Assembly: GCA_902769055.1 (NCBI GenBank)
Contig: CACXNL010000006.1
Coordinates: 17,336 to 61,796 of the forward strand
Length of the DNA stretch: 44,461 nt
Origin: an uncultured Pseudomonadota bacterium
GTDB lineage: Bacteria > Pseudomonadota > Alphaproteobacteria > RUG11792
Direction of reading: 5' to 3'
Of the stretch, positions 25,562 to 34,239 are shown one piece after another (the first letter of the stretch is position 1; each line of letters starts with the position of its first letter). The translations under genes were made by a program, and so were the position numbers. The notes below the pieces were generated by a model, which searched no databases, was not told where the DNA came from, and worked only from the letters and a program-made list of their open reading frames with translations.

Positions 25562-25758
25562 TGATATTCTCCATAAAACTTTCCGGCAACGGCGTAATCC
25601 ACTATATTGTTAGGCAAACCGTATTTATCAAACCATTCTATACCCTCGCATTTGTGGGGCTCATTTGCTCGAGCATTTACAAAAATTTTTGTTGATTTCA
25701 TCTCAAGACCTATTGTTGTAACGTGTCCATGCAAAACCGCTGCCTGTTGTTTTAACAC
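25558..25758 (-). pseudogene. truncated copy of the Nudix hydrolase C-terminus
   Basis: The 66-codon frame matches the last ~60 residues of the intact Nudix protein at 26100-26546: NEPHKCEGIEWFDKYGLPNNIVDY..AGKFYGEY against [32 protein letters not shown]. The Nudix box is missing, so it cannot hydrolyse nucleotides. It begins at a GTG three codons after the TAG of the cupin gene and in the same frame. No ribosome site is seen. Most likely a partial tandem duplication, decayed but still open. Its end supplies the GGAGA site and the overlapping start for the lipoprotein gene. Confidence 0.7.
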
Positions 25759-25764
25759 CAGTAT

Positions 25765-26103
25765 CTATTCACAAAGTTCTACATTTTTTATGTCAAATGG
25801 AGGCGTGCAAGTTATCATAACATCCGCAAATTCCGCCCGACTGGTATGCTTCAATTCTGGTTCAATCACAAAAAAATCATGCTTTACGAGTGTTACTATT
25901 TTATGCTCAAATTCAATTTCACATTCGCCCTCTAACACGAAAAAGGCTTCGTAAAATCCGTGGTTAATCTTCCAAGGATACTGATTATTACGAAAATGCA
26001 CGACTGCGCAATCGAGCGGAAACAGATTTTTCCTATCGCAATACTCATCTATCTTCATCCCGAAGCATTCCTTTGTTTCCGCATCTGCTTTAGCAAATTT
26101 CAT
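25765..26103 (-). CDS. small cupin-domain protein
   Basis: 112 residues. Start ATG 26103 overlaps the Nudix stop (ATGA), with GGAGA upstream inside the Nudix coding end. One cupin barrel is visible: YPWKINHGFYEAFFVLEGECEIEFEHKIVTLVKHDFFVIEPELKHTSRAEFADVMITCTPPF. The usual metal-binding His residues of motif 1 are only partly present; there is a Glu and one His in motif 2 (PELKHTSR). It may bind a small sugar or nucleotide ligand, or act as a mannose-6-phosphate-isomerase-like sensor. Position between two Nudix sequences suggests a nucleotide-related or house-cleaning task, but that is inference. Confidence 0.7.
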   Translation of the reverse strand: MKFAKADAETKECFGMKIDEYCDRKNLFPLDCAVVHFRNNQYPWKINHGFYEAFFVLEGECEIEFEHKIVTLVKHDFFVIEPELKHTSRAEFADVMITCTPPFDIKNVELCE

Positions 26104-26546
26104 TTTCCGTATTCTCCAAAAAAGCGACCGGCAAATATATCGGAAAAAGCAACCTTTACGTAATCCACTATATTTTCTGGCAAGTTGTGTTTGTCGAAAA
26201 ATTCGAGACCACCGCATTTGTGAGGTTCGTTGTTTGTGAGTTCTCCTGCATATTTCGAGCATTTGAAGAAAATATCGATATTTTGCCTATTCGGGCTTTT
26301 TCTATCCATAACGTACGCGCATTCCAAATCTTCAGGGGCAATCGTTATATTAGCTTCCTCCATCGCCTCGCGTACCATTGCGTCACGCGCCATCTCACCT
26401 TCCTCGGCATGTCCGGCAACCATACTCCATTTTCCGTCCTCGTATCCCGTGTTTTCCCTGAGCGAAAGCAAAACCTTGCCGTCGCGCTCCAAGAGGAGGT
26501 ATACGCACACGTACGACCTGAGCTTTATTCCGTTACTTTCTTGCAT
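26100..26546 (-). CDS. Nudix hydrolase
   Basis: 148 residues. The Nudix box spans [23 protein letters not shown] (about residues 46-68): the G-x5-E-x7-RE-x2-EE core is complete, with Asn in place of the final Gly. The fold context is usual: [20 protein letters not shown] before the box, IDIFFKC and [21 protein letters not shown] after it. Substrate cannot be told; likely candidates are oxidised or non-canonical nucleoside diphosphate compounds. The ATG lies inside the end of serS (14-base overlap), and the stop overlaps the cupin start, so all three are translationally coupled. Confidence 0.88.
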   Translation of the reverse strand: MQESNGIKLRSYVCVYLLLERDGKVLLSLRENTGYEDGKWSMVAGHAEEGEMARDAMVREAMEEANITIAPEDLECAYVMDRKSPNRQNIDIFFKCSKYAGELTNNEPHKCGGLEFFDKHNLPENIVDYVKVAFSDIFAGRFFGEYGK

Positions 26547-27807
26547 CAATCCGCTCCTTTCCGAAATACGGCACTAGCGCCTCTGGAATTTCAATCGAGC
26601 CATCCTTTTGCTGGTAATTCTCCATAACGGCAATGAGGCAGCGCCCGACAGCAATCCCCGAGCCATTTAGGGTGTGTACAAACTCATTTTTACCAGTCTG
26701 CTCATTTTTATACCGCGCGTTCATACGACGCGCCTGGAAACTATTGCAGCGAGAACAGCTGGATATCTCGCGATACTTGTCTTGCCCAGGAAGCCAAACC
26801 TCCAAGTCATACGTTTCTTCGGACGAAAATCCCATATCGCCGGTCGAAAGCACCACCGTCCTGAAGGGCAAATTCAGCTTTTTCAGAATACCCTCAGCAC
26901 ATTCAGTCATCCTCTCGTGCTCAGCAACAGATTGCGCCGGCGTCGTAATGCTGACCAGTTCGACTTTGCCGAACTGGTGCTGGCGCAGCATACCAACGGT
27001 GTCGCGTCCGGCAGAGCCAGCCTCAGACCTAAAACAAGGAGTATACGCTGTATATCGCAGTGGCAATTCCTTCTCGCTCAGTATTTCGCCATTATGAATA
27101 TTTGTCAGCGAAGCCTCAGCGGTCGGAATGAGGTAGCTACCGATTGTCGTCTTAAACAAATCCTCCTCAAATTTTGGCAATTGCCCAACGCCAAACATCG
27201 CCTTTTGCTCTAGTATTAGCGGAACGTATACTTCGGTATACCCGTTCTCCTTCGTGTGAGTATCAAGCATAAACTGCGCCAATGCTCGCTCCAAACGCGC
27301 TATTTCAGAAAACAAAAACACGAACCTCGAACCGGCAATCCTGGCAGATTTTTCGAAATCCATCATACCCAAATCTGCCCCAAGCTCGTGATGCTCCAGT
27401 GGCTTAAAATCGAACTTTCGCGGCGTTCCGAACCGTCGTATTTCAACGTTTGCACCCTCATCAGCGCCAACCGGACATTCATCAGACGGGATGTTCGGGA
27501 TAGTCACTAGAAGTTCCATAAACGCTGATTTCGCGCTGTTCGCAGCCTCCGTCATCTCGACCATTTCCCGCTTCAGCGTTTCCACCCGCTGCTGCAACGC
27601 ACTTGTATCCTCGCCCTTGGCTTTCGCTTTCCCAAATGCCTCGGAATTCCTATTACGCTCCTGCTGCAATTCCTGCAACTTCGTTTGCGCCGCCCTCGAC
27701 TTCTCGTCCAATTCCAAAAGTTTCGCCTCAACCGGCTCTTTATTTCTATTTCTCAGTGCTTTATCTAAAGCACCAGAATTTTTTCTAACAAAATCTATAT
27801 CTATCAT
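26533..27807 (-). CDS. serS: serine--tRNA ligase
   Basis: Class II aminoacyl-tRNA synthetase that charges tRNA-Ser. N-terminal coiled-coil arm (residues ~25-105) and the catalytic core follow. Motif 2 reads [27 protein letters not shown] and motif 3 reads [20 protein letters not shown]. 424 residues, normal. First gene of a minus-strand chain in which each later start overlaps or nearly touches the previous stop. lgt lies immediately upstream (3 bases between), so serS may itself be read from the lgt promoter. A tRNA-Ser(CGA) is at 38.2 kb. Confidence 0.96.
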   Translation of the reverse strand: MIDIDFVRKNSGALDKALRNRNKEPVEAKLLELDEKSRAAQTKLQELQQERNRNSEAFGKAKAKGEDTSALQQRVETLKREMVEMTEAANSAKSAFMELLVTIPNIPSDECPVGADEGANVEIRRFGTPRKFDFKPLEHHELGADLGMMDFEKSARIAGSRFVFLFSEIARLERALAQFMLDTHTKENGYTEVYVPLILEQKAMFGVGQLPKFEEDLFKTTIGSYLIPTAEASLTNIHNGEILSEKELPLRYTAYTPCFRSEAGSAGRDTVGMLRQHQFGKVELVSITTPAQSVAEHERMTECAEGILKKLNLPFRTVVLSTGDMGFSSEETYDLEVWLPGQDKYREISSCSRCNSFQARRMNARYKNEQTGKNEFVHTLNGSGIAVGRCLIAVMENYQQKDGSIEIPEALVPYFGKERIDARK

Positions 27808-27810
27808 ATT

Positions 27811-28617
27811 TTAACTTGAAATTGAGCCATCTCGCCTATAATATAGCACAAACAAACCGAACAGAAATAACGCCATGGAAAGAACTTGCCCAACAGTTAA
27901 TGCAATTGCATTGAAGTATGTATAAACTTCAACTTCCTTATAAAACTCGATAATAAAACGTGCGGAAGAATATATGGTGCAAAAGATTGAAAAAGGAACA
28001 CCGGTTCCGATAATCTTTACCCCCTTCAGCCGGAAAATTATGAAAAGTATCCAGAAATTCAGTAACCCTTCGAAAAACGCTTCGAGCAGTTGTGTTGGGT
28101 ATCGCGGCATATTGTCGACAAATGAGAAAATAACCGCCATGTCTGAGGAGGTAATTTTGCCGTATAGCTCCTGGTTCATAAAATTCGCAAACCGTCCGAT
28201 GCCAACGCCGAGTGCTCCGGCAATCGCTAAAACATCCGCCATTATCTTTAAAGAAATGTTGTGTCGCTTTACGTACGCAAAAACGTATATTGTTAACGCT
28301 ATAACTGATCCATGAAATGATAATCCGCCATTACGTATCATTATGATTTCTAATGGGTGCCTTATGAAATACTCTAACTCGTAAAATAAAATATGCCCAA
28401 GGCGGGCTCCGACAATTATCGAAACAATTGTCCAAAACATAAAATTATCAAACGCCTCTTTACTAGGGACGGATATATTGTTGTTACGCAGCTTCCTCAA
28501 AATCCACGTCGCAACCGCCCAAGCCGAAAACAGCGCGGTTGCATAGATTATGCCATACCAATAAACGGGCAACGTCCCAAGTTTAAACGCAACAGGAGAA
28601 ACAGACCAAATAATCAC
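27811..28617 (-). CDS. lgt: prolipoprotein diacylglyceryl transferase
   Basis: Membrane enzyme that attaches diacylglycerol to the lipobox Cys of prolipoproteins. Seven hydrophobic segments are visible. Motifs: YWYGIIYATA, GARLGHILFYE, GGLSFHGS with the functional His, and GVGIGRFANFMNQELYG with the Arg-Asn signature. 268 residues, normal. GTG start with no ribosome site; instead it overlaps (GTGA) the stop of an 11-codon micro-ORF that lies in a dispersed 63-base repeat. The adjacent lipoprotein gene further down the same strand is a likely substrate. Confidence 0.94.
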   Translation of the reverse strand: MIIWSVSPVAFKLGTLPVYWYGIIYATALFSAWAVATWILRKLRNNNISVPSKEAFDNFMFWTIVSIIVGARLGHILFYELEYFIRHPLEIIMIRNGGLSFHGSVIALTIYVFAYVKRHNISLKIMADVLAIAGALGVGIGRFANFMNQELYGKITSSDMAVIFSFVDNMPRYPTQLLEAFFEGLLNFWILFIIFRLKGVKIIGTGVPFSIFCTIYSSARFIIEFYKEVEVYTYFNAIALTVGQVLSMALFLFGLFVLYYRRDGSISS

Positions 28618-28670
28618 GAATACACAAAATCCATGTCTTCGGCGTTCATTGTATCACACCATTCTTTTAT
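28608..28670 (-). repeat. dispersed 63-base repeat, copy B, at the lgt start
   Basis: Complement of copy A at 7492-7554 (48 of 63 identical, ungapped, with a 20-base exact core). It contains an extended -10 box TGATACAAT (28656-28648) and runs through the first codons of lgt. It probably carries the lgt promoter. Confidence 0.7.
28614..28649 (-). other. 11-codon leader ORF overlapping the lgt start
   Basis: ATG 28649 reads MNAEDMDFVYS and stops at TGA, which overlaps the lgt GTG (GTGA). The reading matches the start of the micro-ORF in copy A (MNAE--xFVY), with a synonymous GTA/GTG difference at Val. If transcription starts from the TACAAT inside the repeat, this ATG would lie at or before the transcript start, so translation is doubtful. 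Confidence 0.25.
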
Positions 28671-28803
28671 AGATTTTGCAGGCAAAGAAGTAGGATGAAT
28701 CGGATGCAAATTTCTTGCGAAATTAAAATTACTCCCCCCTAAAAGCAATGACCTGTGACGGTACTACACGATCGTCTCAAGAGGTAAGCAAAGCATTGAC
28801 AAC

Positions 28804-28849
28804 AAAAAGGCAGACATATGCGCCCGACGTAAGCCACGGGTTTACTGCC
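28804..28849 (-). terminator. terminator or small structured RNA after kdsB
   Basis: On the minus strand GGCAG (28849-28845) pairs with CTGCC (28813-28809), with an inner CCCG/CGGG stem (28840-28837 with 28826-28823), and the outer stem is followed by five T. It fits a Rho-independent terminator for kdsB. A TATAAT on the same strand at 28859-28854 directly precedes it, so a short separate RNA is also possible. Confidence 0.55.
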
Positions 28850-28874
28850 CGGTATTATAGCAAAACAAAAGGAA

Positions 28875-29618
28875 TTACCTAGTCATTTCCATTGCCCTAC
28901 ACACTCTCTCTAAATCTTCCCTAACGTCGACGGAGATTGCGGTGCCGTTGACTGGTACTGCCCAGACGTTCATATTGTTTTGTATTGCGCGCAGCTGCTC
29001 CAGCCTCTCGGTTTTTTCCAGAAACGATTGTGGTAGTCCAATGAACTTCTCCAAAGCTTTGTATCGATAAGCGTAAATACCGATGTGCGAATAAAACCAA
29101 GGCAAGCCATTTGGGATTGCGCTTCTCGAAAAGTATATTGCCTTTCCAGAAACATGTTTTTCCATATTGTCGAAGATAACCTTCACAGTATTTTCGTTAG
29201 TAAAATCATCGATGTTCTCCTGCAAAGTCACCGGCGTTGTCATATCAATTTCAGGATTACTCTTGAGAACATCTAAAATATCTTTGAGAATAGTTGTGTC
29301 AAACACCGGCGTATCGCCTTGCAAATTGATGATATACTCCGGTCTCATATCCAACGCACCCACAGCTTCGAAAACCCTGTCGGTTCCAGAGGGCAAATCC
29401 GGATTAGTTACAATCGCCTTTCCACCGTAATTTTCAACGATCCGTCGCACCTCTTCGCAGCAACAAGCGACATAGCAATCGCAGAGATTAGCTTGTTTAG
29501 CCCGCTCCAAAACGTAAGTTATGAGGGGCTTTCCATTGATAGGTTCGAGGATTTTCCGAGGAAAACGCGATGAATTCAGCCTAGCTGGAATAACGATGAC
29601 GGATGAATTATCTCTCAC
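28875..29618 (-). CDS. kdsB: 3-deoxy-manno-octulosonate cytidylyltransferase
   Basis: Activates Kdo as CMP-Kdo for LPS synthesis; WaaA in this window uses the product. Signature residues: VIVIPARLNSSRFPRKIL at the N-terminus, GTDRVFEA, NLQGDTPVF, and the ending VDVREDLERV. The start is set at GTG 29618, because the family begins just before VIVIPARL and the longer open frame (to 29780) would run into the divergent pilin-like gene. ~247 residues, normal. No ribosome site is obvious. Confidence 0.93.
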   Translation of the reverse strand: MRDNSSVIVIPARLNSSRFPRKILEPINGKPLITYVLERAKQANLCDCYVACCCEEVRRIVENYGGKAIVTNPDLPSGTDRVFEAVGALDMRPEYIINLQGDTPVFDTTILKDILDVLKSNPEIDMTTPVTLQENIDDFTNENTVKVIFDNMEKHVSGKAIYFSRSAIPNGLPWFYSHIGIYAYRYKALEKFIGLPQSFLEKTERLEQLRAIQNNMNVWAVPVNGTAISVDVREDLERVCRAMEMTR

Positions 29619-29664
29619 GGTGTGCAAAACTAAAACCAAGATACGCTGAAATTCTACGAAAATC

Positions 29665-30255
29665 GTGAAAATAAGAAAAGTCCGCTTTGGCGGTTTCTCT
29701 TTAATCGAAGTTTCGATCTCCCTCATTATTATCGGAATAATTTCGACCATTGGGATTAGCCAACTGCGGTTGATGCACAAAATATATGCATCGCAAAAGA
29801 CACAAGGAAATATCGATTTTGTTATAAAAGCACTCGGGGTTTACTGCACGAGTAAAGCGCTCAAACTTCCGTTTCCGTCAAAAATAAATACCGATATTGG
29901 ACATCAAAGTGAGGAAATGCAAAATTTGTTCGGGCTCGTCCCATTTAAATCGCTGGGGATTATGGAGAAGTTTGCGAAGGATGGGAATGGGCGCTGGCTA
30001 CTTTATAAGATGAACCCGAATTTCGGGAAAACTATATTTACTGCCGAGGACAAAACTATCGGCATTAGTGATTTCAACTCGGATATACCGGGTGATAGGG
30101 TGGCTTTTATAATAAAGGTGAAAAATATTAAAAACGAGGATGAGCAAACTATTTGGTATAGCGAGCGGACATTTGTTGCGAATTACACAAATCTGACAAG
30201 CAAAACTTTGTCCACTTTGCAACAAGCTGAGCCTGAAAAGAAAGTGATATTTTGA
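29665..30255 (+). CDS. lone type IV pilin-like (prepilin-type) protein
   Basis: 196 residues, GTG start. Residues 1-30 have a class III signal: KIRKVRFGG cut before FSLIEVSISLIIIGIISTIGI, with the conserved Glu at +5 and a single hydrophobic helix. The rest (YCTSKALKLPFPS, then a strand-rich region) resembles a pseudopilin-like minor component of a type II secretion or type IV pilus machine. No secretin, ATPase or prepilin peptidase gene is nearby. It ends just before the tRNA-Leu promoter. An isolated pilin-like gene suggests either a split system elsewhere in the genome or a relic. Confidence 0.75.
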   Translation: MKIRKVRFGGFSLIEVSISLIIIGIISTIGISQLRLMHKIYASQKTQGNIDFVIKALGVYCTSKALKLPFPSKINTDIGHQSEEMQNLFGLVPFKSLGIMEKFAKDGNGRWLLYKMNPNFGKTIFTAEDKTIGISDFNSDIPGDRVAFIIKVKNIKNEDEQTIWYSERTFVANYTNLTSKTLSTLQQAEPEKKVIF

Positions 30256-30266
30256 CAATGCTATTG

Positions 30267-30275
30267 TGTTACAAT
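30267..30275 (+). promoter_or_regulatory. extended -10 promoter of tRNA-Leu
   Basis: TGTTACAAT ends 9 bases before the tRNA. It matches the TG-n-TACAAT form also found in the 63-base repeats. TTGACA at 30252-30257 is only 12 bases away, too close for a normal -35. Confidence 0.45.
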
Positions 30276-30284
30276 GATCTCGTC

Positions 30285-30369
30285 GCGGATGTGGTGGAAC
30301 TGGTAGACACGCAAGATTTAGGTTCTTGTGGCTCACGCCGTGGGGGTTCAAGTCCCTTCATCCGCACCA
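30285..30369 (+). tRNA. tRNA-Leu (anticodon UAG)
   Basis: Acceptor GCGGATG pairs with CATCCGC; the CCA is encoded (30367-30369). The anticodon stem CAAGA/TCTTG encloses loop TTTAGGT, giving anticodon TAG. A long variable arm and GGTTCAAGTCC T-loop fit a class II tRNA-Leu. Confidence 0.95.
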
Positions 30370-30404
30370 TTGTTTTGAGGGTCAATTAAGTAGCTAACTT
30401 TTTC

Positions 30405-31724
30405 TTACCTAGATGTGCCACGTCTATGCGGCGATATTGTATGTATTACTAAGAAGAGTGTCATTAGTGCCAACACGCCGATTATGCCACTGGAGACGAA
30501 TATCCCGTTCAGCGAGAATGCGTGCGCAACCTTCCCCGCAATTGTGTCGGCGCAAAATACAGACATCGCGTTTACAAGCCAGTACACGCCAAGCCCCGTC
30601 CCGCGCAAATCCTCAGGCACTTGCTCAGCTATCAGCGACACAAAAACATTTTGCGTTGACCCAAGCTGTATGCCCCAAAACAGTACGCCGACGTACATAA
30701 CAGCCCGCGACGTCGCTGAAAACATTATGATGTCTGCCAGCACCAGTGCAGAAATGCCGAAGCACAACAAGCGTATCCTGTCAAACCTGTCGCCCAACAA
30801 TCCCATCGGGTATGACGACAATGTTGTGCCGATGTTGTACACAATCATAACGACCGGAGCAAACATTGGGTCGACGTTGAACCCCTCATTCATTCGCAAT
30901 ATTAAGAATGTTTCATTCATTCGCGACATCATGAATACGGCATTTACCGTCATCAGCAACCAGAACGATAATCCCAAATATTTGAAGTTCTTGAATGTAA
31001 ATTTGGGCTTTATTTTAGGAGACGGCAACGGAGCCTCCGCGGTAATAGCTGGGTGCTCGAAACGTTTTGGTTCCTTAACAAAGAATATTAGCAGGACAAG
31101 CGCCACTGCTGCTGGAATAGAAGCTAATCCGAAAACTGCTTGATAATTGCTACCAGTCGCCTTCATTGCCCAAATTCCCAGAACCCCGCCAAGTAACGAA
31201 CCGACGTACGCCAGACTGCGCTTCAAGCCATACGATGCCCCAATCCTTTTACGCGGTGCAACATCAGCAACTATCGCATCCCTCGGAGATGCCTGTACGC
31301 CGTTTCCAAACCGCTCCATCATGCGCGCAGAAAAAACCAGTACGAACGAATTGGATACAGCTAAAACCGGACGGCTTAAAACGGAGAAGATGTATCCGAC
31401 AATCATGATGCCTTTTCGTCGCTTGAAAAAATCACTCAGCATTCCTGAAAACAGCTTCATTAGGTGCGAACTCATCTCGCAAAATCCTTCCAGAACGCCG
31501 ATACCGATTGCGGAAGTTCCTAGGATATGTTTCAGGTAAAGCCCTGAAAATGAGTACGACATAACGAACGAAATGTTCATCAAAAGCATCATTATGCCGA
31601 TTTGCCAAACAGTTACGGGGATTTTTCCGTCGCGAACTTGCCTTTGTGGAGCTGAAACGCTCGAACTCGCTTCACCGGAAGGAGCGGTTATCTTTTCTTT
31701 CATGCGTAAAATTGCAAAACGCAT
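30405..31724 (-). CDS. major facilitator superfamily transporter
   Basis: 439 residues with twelve hydrophobic segments; it starts after a short soluble N-terminus rich in Ser/Pro. Between helices 2 and 3 is SGMLSDFFKRRKGIMIVGY, the MFS loop motif (G-x3-D-x2-KRR). A second half-repeat SYPMGLLGDRFDRIRLL follows in the C-terminal half. The ERFGNGVQASPRDAIVADV segment is typical of a bacterial MFS subgroup often found in intracellular bacteria. Substrate unknown. ATG 31724 or the ATG at 31703 could be used. It seems more GC-rich than its neighbours. Confidence 0.85.
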   Translation of the reverse strand: MRFAILRMKEKITAPSGEASSSVSAPQRQVRDGKIPVTVWQIGIMMLLMNISFVMSYSFSGLYLKHILGTSAIGIGVLEGFCEMSSHLMKLFSGMLSDFFKRRKGIMIVGYIFSVLSRPVLAVSNSFVLVFSARMMERFGNGVQASPRDAIVADVAPRKRIGASYGLKRSLAYVGSLLGGVLGIWAMKATGSNYQAVFGLASIPAAVALVLLIFFVKEPKRFEHPAITAEAPLPSPKIKPKFTFKNFKYLGLSFWLLMTVNAVFMMSRMNETFLILRMNEGFNVDPMFAPVVMIVYNIGTTLSSYPMGLLGDRFDRIRLLCFGISALVLADIIMFSATSRAVMYVGVLFWGIQLGSTQNVFVSLIAEQVPEDLRGTGLGVYWLVNAMSVFCADTIAGKVAHAFSLNGIFVSSGIIGVLALMTLFLVIHTISPHRRGTSR

Positions 31725-31889
31725 CTTTGCTCAGAGCATACCATATCCACGATCTCGCTTAAAGGAAGAAACTAACAGCTTAGGCAATTTTGTTGCCGAT
31801 ACATCTCTATGGACAATCATCTTAGGATTAACATTTTTTTAATTGATGTGAAGTAGGCTTAGTTCGAGCGATCGTGACGGAGTACACGT

Positions 31890-32903
31890 ATGAATGTGAT
31901 TTATGTATTGAGACTTGTCATTATTTGTTGCTTCCTCTGCCTTTTTAACGCACACGGAAAAGATGCCACACAGAAAAACTCCGAGCTTTTACAACAATTT
32001 GAAACATTTTTGAAAGCAAAAGAAAAAGACAAGCCAGAAATACCAGCACCAAAATCAATAAAAGATAAAAATTTTGAAATAATTGAGAAATCTACCGACA
32101 ATATAAAAAAGATTTTTGAATCTAGAGCCGATGTTTTATCAAAACGTCCATCGGACTACAGATTAGCTATGGATTGTATATCAAAATCTATATCTGAACG
32201 CCAAAACATGTTTCAGAATAAAGAAACAATAGAGGGAACAAAAACTGCTATTTTGGAGATTTGTAACCAGTATGAAGAGATTATTCCATATATGCAAAAT
32301 TTGATTATCTTATTACGATGTATTGACATAATGTCCAGTAATACGATCGGGATAATCAAAGAGCTAACTCAAAAAGACAGTACGAAACCTATTACCCAGG
32401 GTGATGCTGAGGAATTGTTCAATAAACTAGAGCCGATGGTTAGGTATTTGCCTGAAAATACGCAGAGCATGCTAAAGATGATATTTATCGAAGCCAGCAA
32501 GACAAAGTTCGAAGAACGACCAAATATCCCGAGTTACTACACGTTTCATTTAATGAAAAATATTTTAGATAACATTGAAAAAATCTGTAAAAACTTAAAT
32601 CAAGCCACATTTCTCCGAAGTTTTGAGAATGCCACATATGCTATGCAAAAGTTACTCACGGACCTAGACGCATCCGCAAAATCTGATCAAACCGCAAAAA
32701 ACGTCGCCCCATTTTTCGAAAGTGCAAAAAAAACTGTAATGTCCCAAATGGATTTTATTCAAAAAAGGGAAAAGGAGTGGAAAGAATACATTTCGGCAGT
32801 AACAACTGTACTAGAACAAGTAAAAAAGGCATTAAACGAAGCAGTAGAAACAAAAAAGGATCAAACAATCTTCAATAATGTAACAGAACAGCAGCCAGCG
32901 TGA
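31890..32903 (+). CDS. exported helical protein of unknown function
   Basis: 337 residues. ATG with GGAG eight bases upstream. Signal peptide: MNVIYVLR, LVIICCFLCLFNAHG cleaved near KDATQ. The mature part is nearly all alpha-helix with heptad-like patterns and many Lys/Glu/Gln, but no catalytic motif. The C-terminus ends in a charged helix (LEQVKKALNEAVETKKD). Its base composition is AT-rich like the other exported unknowns. Possibly a periplasmic or secreted coiled-coil protein; I cannot assign a family. Confidence 0.7.
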   Translation: MNVIYVLRLVIICCFLCLFNAHGKDATQKNSELLQQFETFLKAKEKDKPEIPAPKSIKDKNFEIIEKSTDNIKKIFESRADVLSKRPSDYRLAMDCISKSISERQNMFQNKETIEGTKTAILEICNQYEEIIPYMQNLIILLRCIDIMSSNTIGIIKELTQKDSTKPITQGDAEELFNKLEPMVRYLPENTQSMLKMIFIEASKTKFEERPNIPSYYTFHLMKNILDNIEKICKNLNQATFLRSFENATYAMQKLLTDLDASAKSDQTAKNVAPFFESAKKTVMSQMDFIQKREKEWKEYISAVTTVLEQVKKALNEAVETKKDQTIFNNVTEQQPA

Positions 32904-32905
32904 AC

Positions 32906-32935
32906 TTGAGCCCATCACGTGGATTGTTGTAGAAT
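32906..32935 (+). promoter_or_regulatory. promoter of murA
   Basis: TTGAGC (32906-32911), 18-base spacer, TAGAAT (32930-32935), 35 bases before the murA ATG at 32971. Confidence 0.55.
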
Positions 32936-32970
32936 CCCATGGTCGGTTGTGTGCTAATGAGCTAAAAGCA

Positions 32971-34236
32971 ATGTTGCAAAGTATGCGAGTAGTTGGTGGA
33001 TGTCGGCTTGAAGGTGAAATTAGAGTAAGTGGTGCAAAGAATTTGGCATTACCGGCGCTTGTTGCGACGATACTCACTGACAAACCAGTAACGCTGCGAA
33101 ACGTTCCGAATTTGGCTGATGTAAAATCGCTGTTAGAACTATTAAATTGCATCGGAACTGAAGTAAGTTATAATGATAAGCATACAATAACATTGTCAAC
33201 GCGTAGTATAAAATCAGCAACTGCGCCGTATGATTTTGTTAGGAAAATGCGCGCATCGATTTTAGTTTTGGGGGCGCTAATTGCCAGGCATAAACAGGCT
33301 ACCGTATCGCTGCCAGGCGGCTGTGCCATTGGGGCGAGAGGCGTTGATTTGCACATAAAAGCACTCGAGATGATGGGGGCGGAGATCGCCATAGAGAATG
33401 GCTATATTGAAGCAAAAGCGCCGAATGGGCTCATTGGATGCGACATAGCTTTTCCGATGACAACCGTCACGGGTACCGAAAACATCCTGATGGCAGCGAC
33501 TTTGGCGAAAGGTACGACGAGGCTTATAAATGCAGCGATGGAGCCGGAGGTCGAGGCGTTTTGCGAACTTTTGAACAAGATGGGAGCGAGGATTTCTGGG
33601 GCTGGGACGTCGGTTATCACGATAGAGGGCGTGGACGAGCTTCACGGCACTGAGTTTGAAATAATCCCGGACAGAATAGAAGCGGGGACGTACGCGATAG
33701 CCGCTGCTGTAACTAATGGCAAAATCTTGCTGAAGGATTGTAGATATGAGCATTTGACCTCATTTTTTGAGACACTGAATTCAGTCGGTGTTGCTTGCGA
33801 AAAAGTTGATAACGGCGTCCTGGTATATCGCAAATCGGACGAAATCCAGCCAATTTCGATACAAACCGCACCTTACCCTGGATTTCCAACGGATTTGCAG
33901 GCGCAATATACTGTTCTTATGTCGATTTGCAATGGTAGTGCATCGATAACCGAAAATATTTTCGAGAATAGATTTATGCATGTTCCGGAACTGGCGCGGA
34001 TGGGTGCGAACATATCAGTACAAGGCAAGACGGCGCTTGTTACCGGCGTTGAGAAGCTGAAGGGAGCGCAGGTCATGGCGACGGATTTGCGAGCCTCGGT
34101 TTCGCTTGTGATAGCTGGGCTTGTCGCGGAGGGCGAAACTATCGTAAATCGCCTGTATCATTTAGACCGTGGGTATGAAAATTTGGAAGAAAAGCTCAAT
34201 GCTTGTGGGGCGCATGTTGAGAGATTTGAGGTATAG
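32971..34236 (+). CDS. murA: UDP-N-acetylglucosamine 1-carboxyvinyltransferase
   Basis: First committed step of peptidoglycan synthesis: transfers enolpyruvate from PEP to UDP-GlcNAc. [13 protein letters not shown] near the N-terminus, the catalytic Cys in [15 protein letters not shown] (about residue 118, the fosfomycin-target Cys), then FPTDLQAQ and the late [14 protein letters not shown] and [14 protein letters not shown] motifs. ~421 residues. ATG 32971 matches the family N-terminus better than the TTG at 32947. Having Cys rather than Asp suggests the enzyme is fosfomycin-sensitive in principle. Followed by ftsY after three bases. Confidence 0.96.
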   Translation: MLQSMRVVGGCRLEGEIRVSGAKNLALPALVATILTDKPVTLRNVPNLADVKSLLELLNCIGTEVSYNDKHTITLSTRSIKSATAPYDFVRKMRASILVLGALIARHKQATVSLPGGCAIGARGVDLHIKALEMMGAEIAIENGYIEAKAPNGLIGCDIAFPMTTVTGTENILMAATLAKGTTRLINAAMEPEVEAFCELLNKMGARISGAGTSVITIEGVDELHGTEFEIIPDRIEAGTYAIAAAVTNGKILLKDCRYEHLTSFFETLNSVGVACEKVDNGVLVYRKSDEIQPISIQTAPYPGFPTDLQAQYTVLMSICNGSASITENIFENRFMHVPELARMGANISVQGKTALVTGVEKLKGAQVMATDLRASVSLVIAGLVAEGETIVNRLYHLDRGYENLEEKLNACGAHVERFEV

Positions 34237-34239
34237 GAG

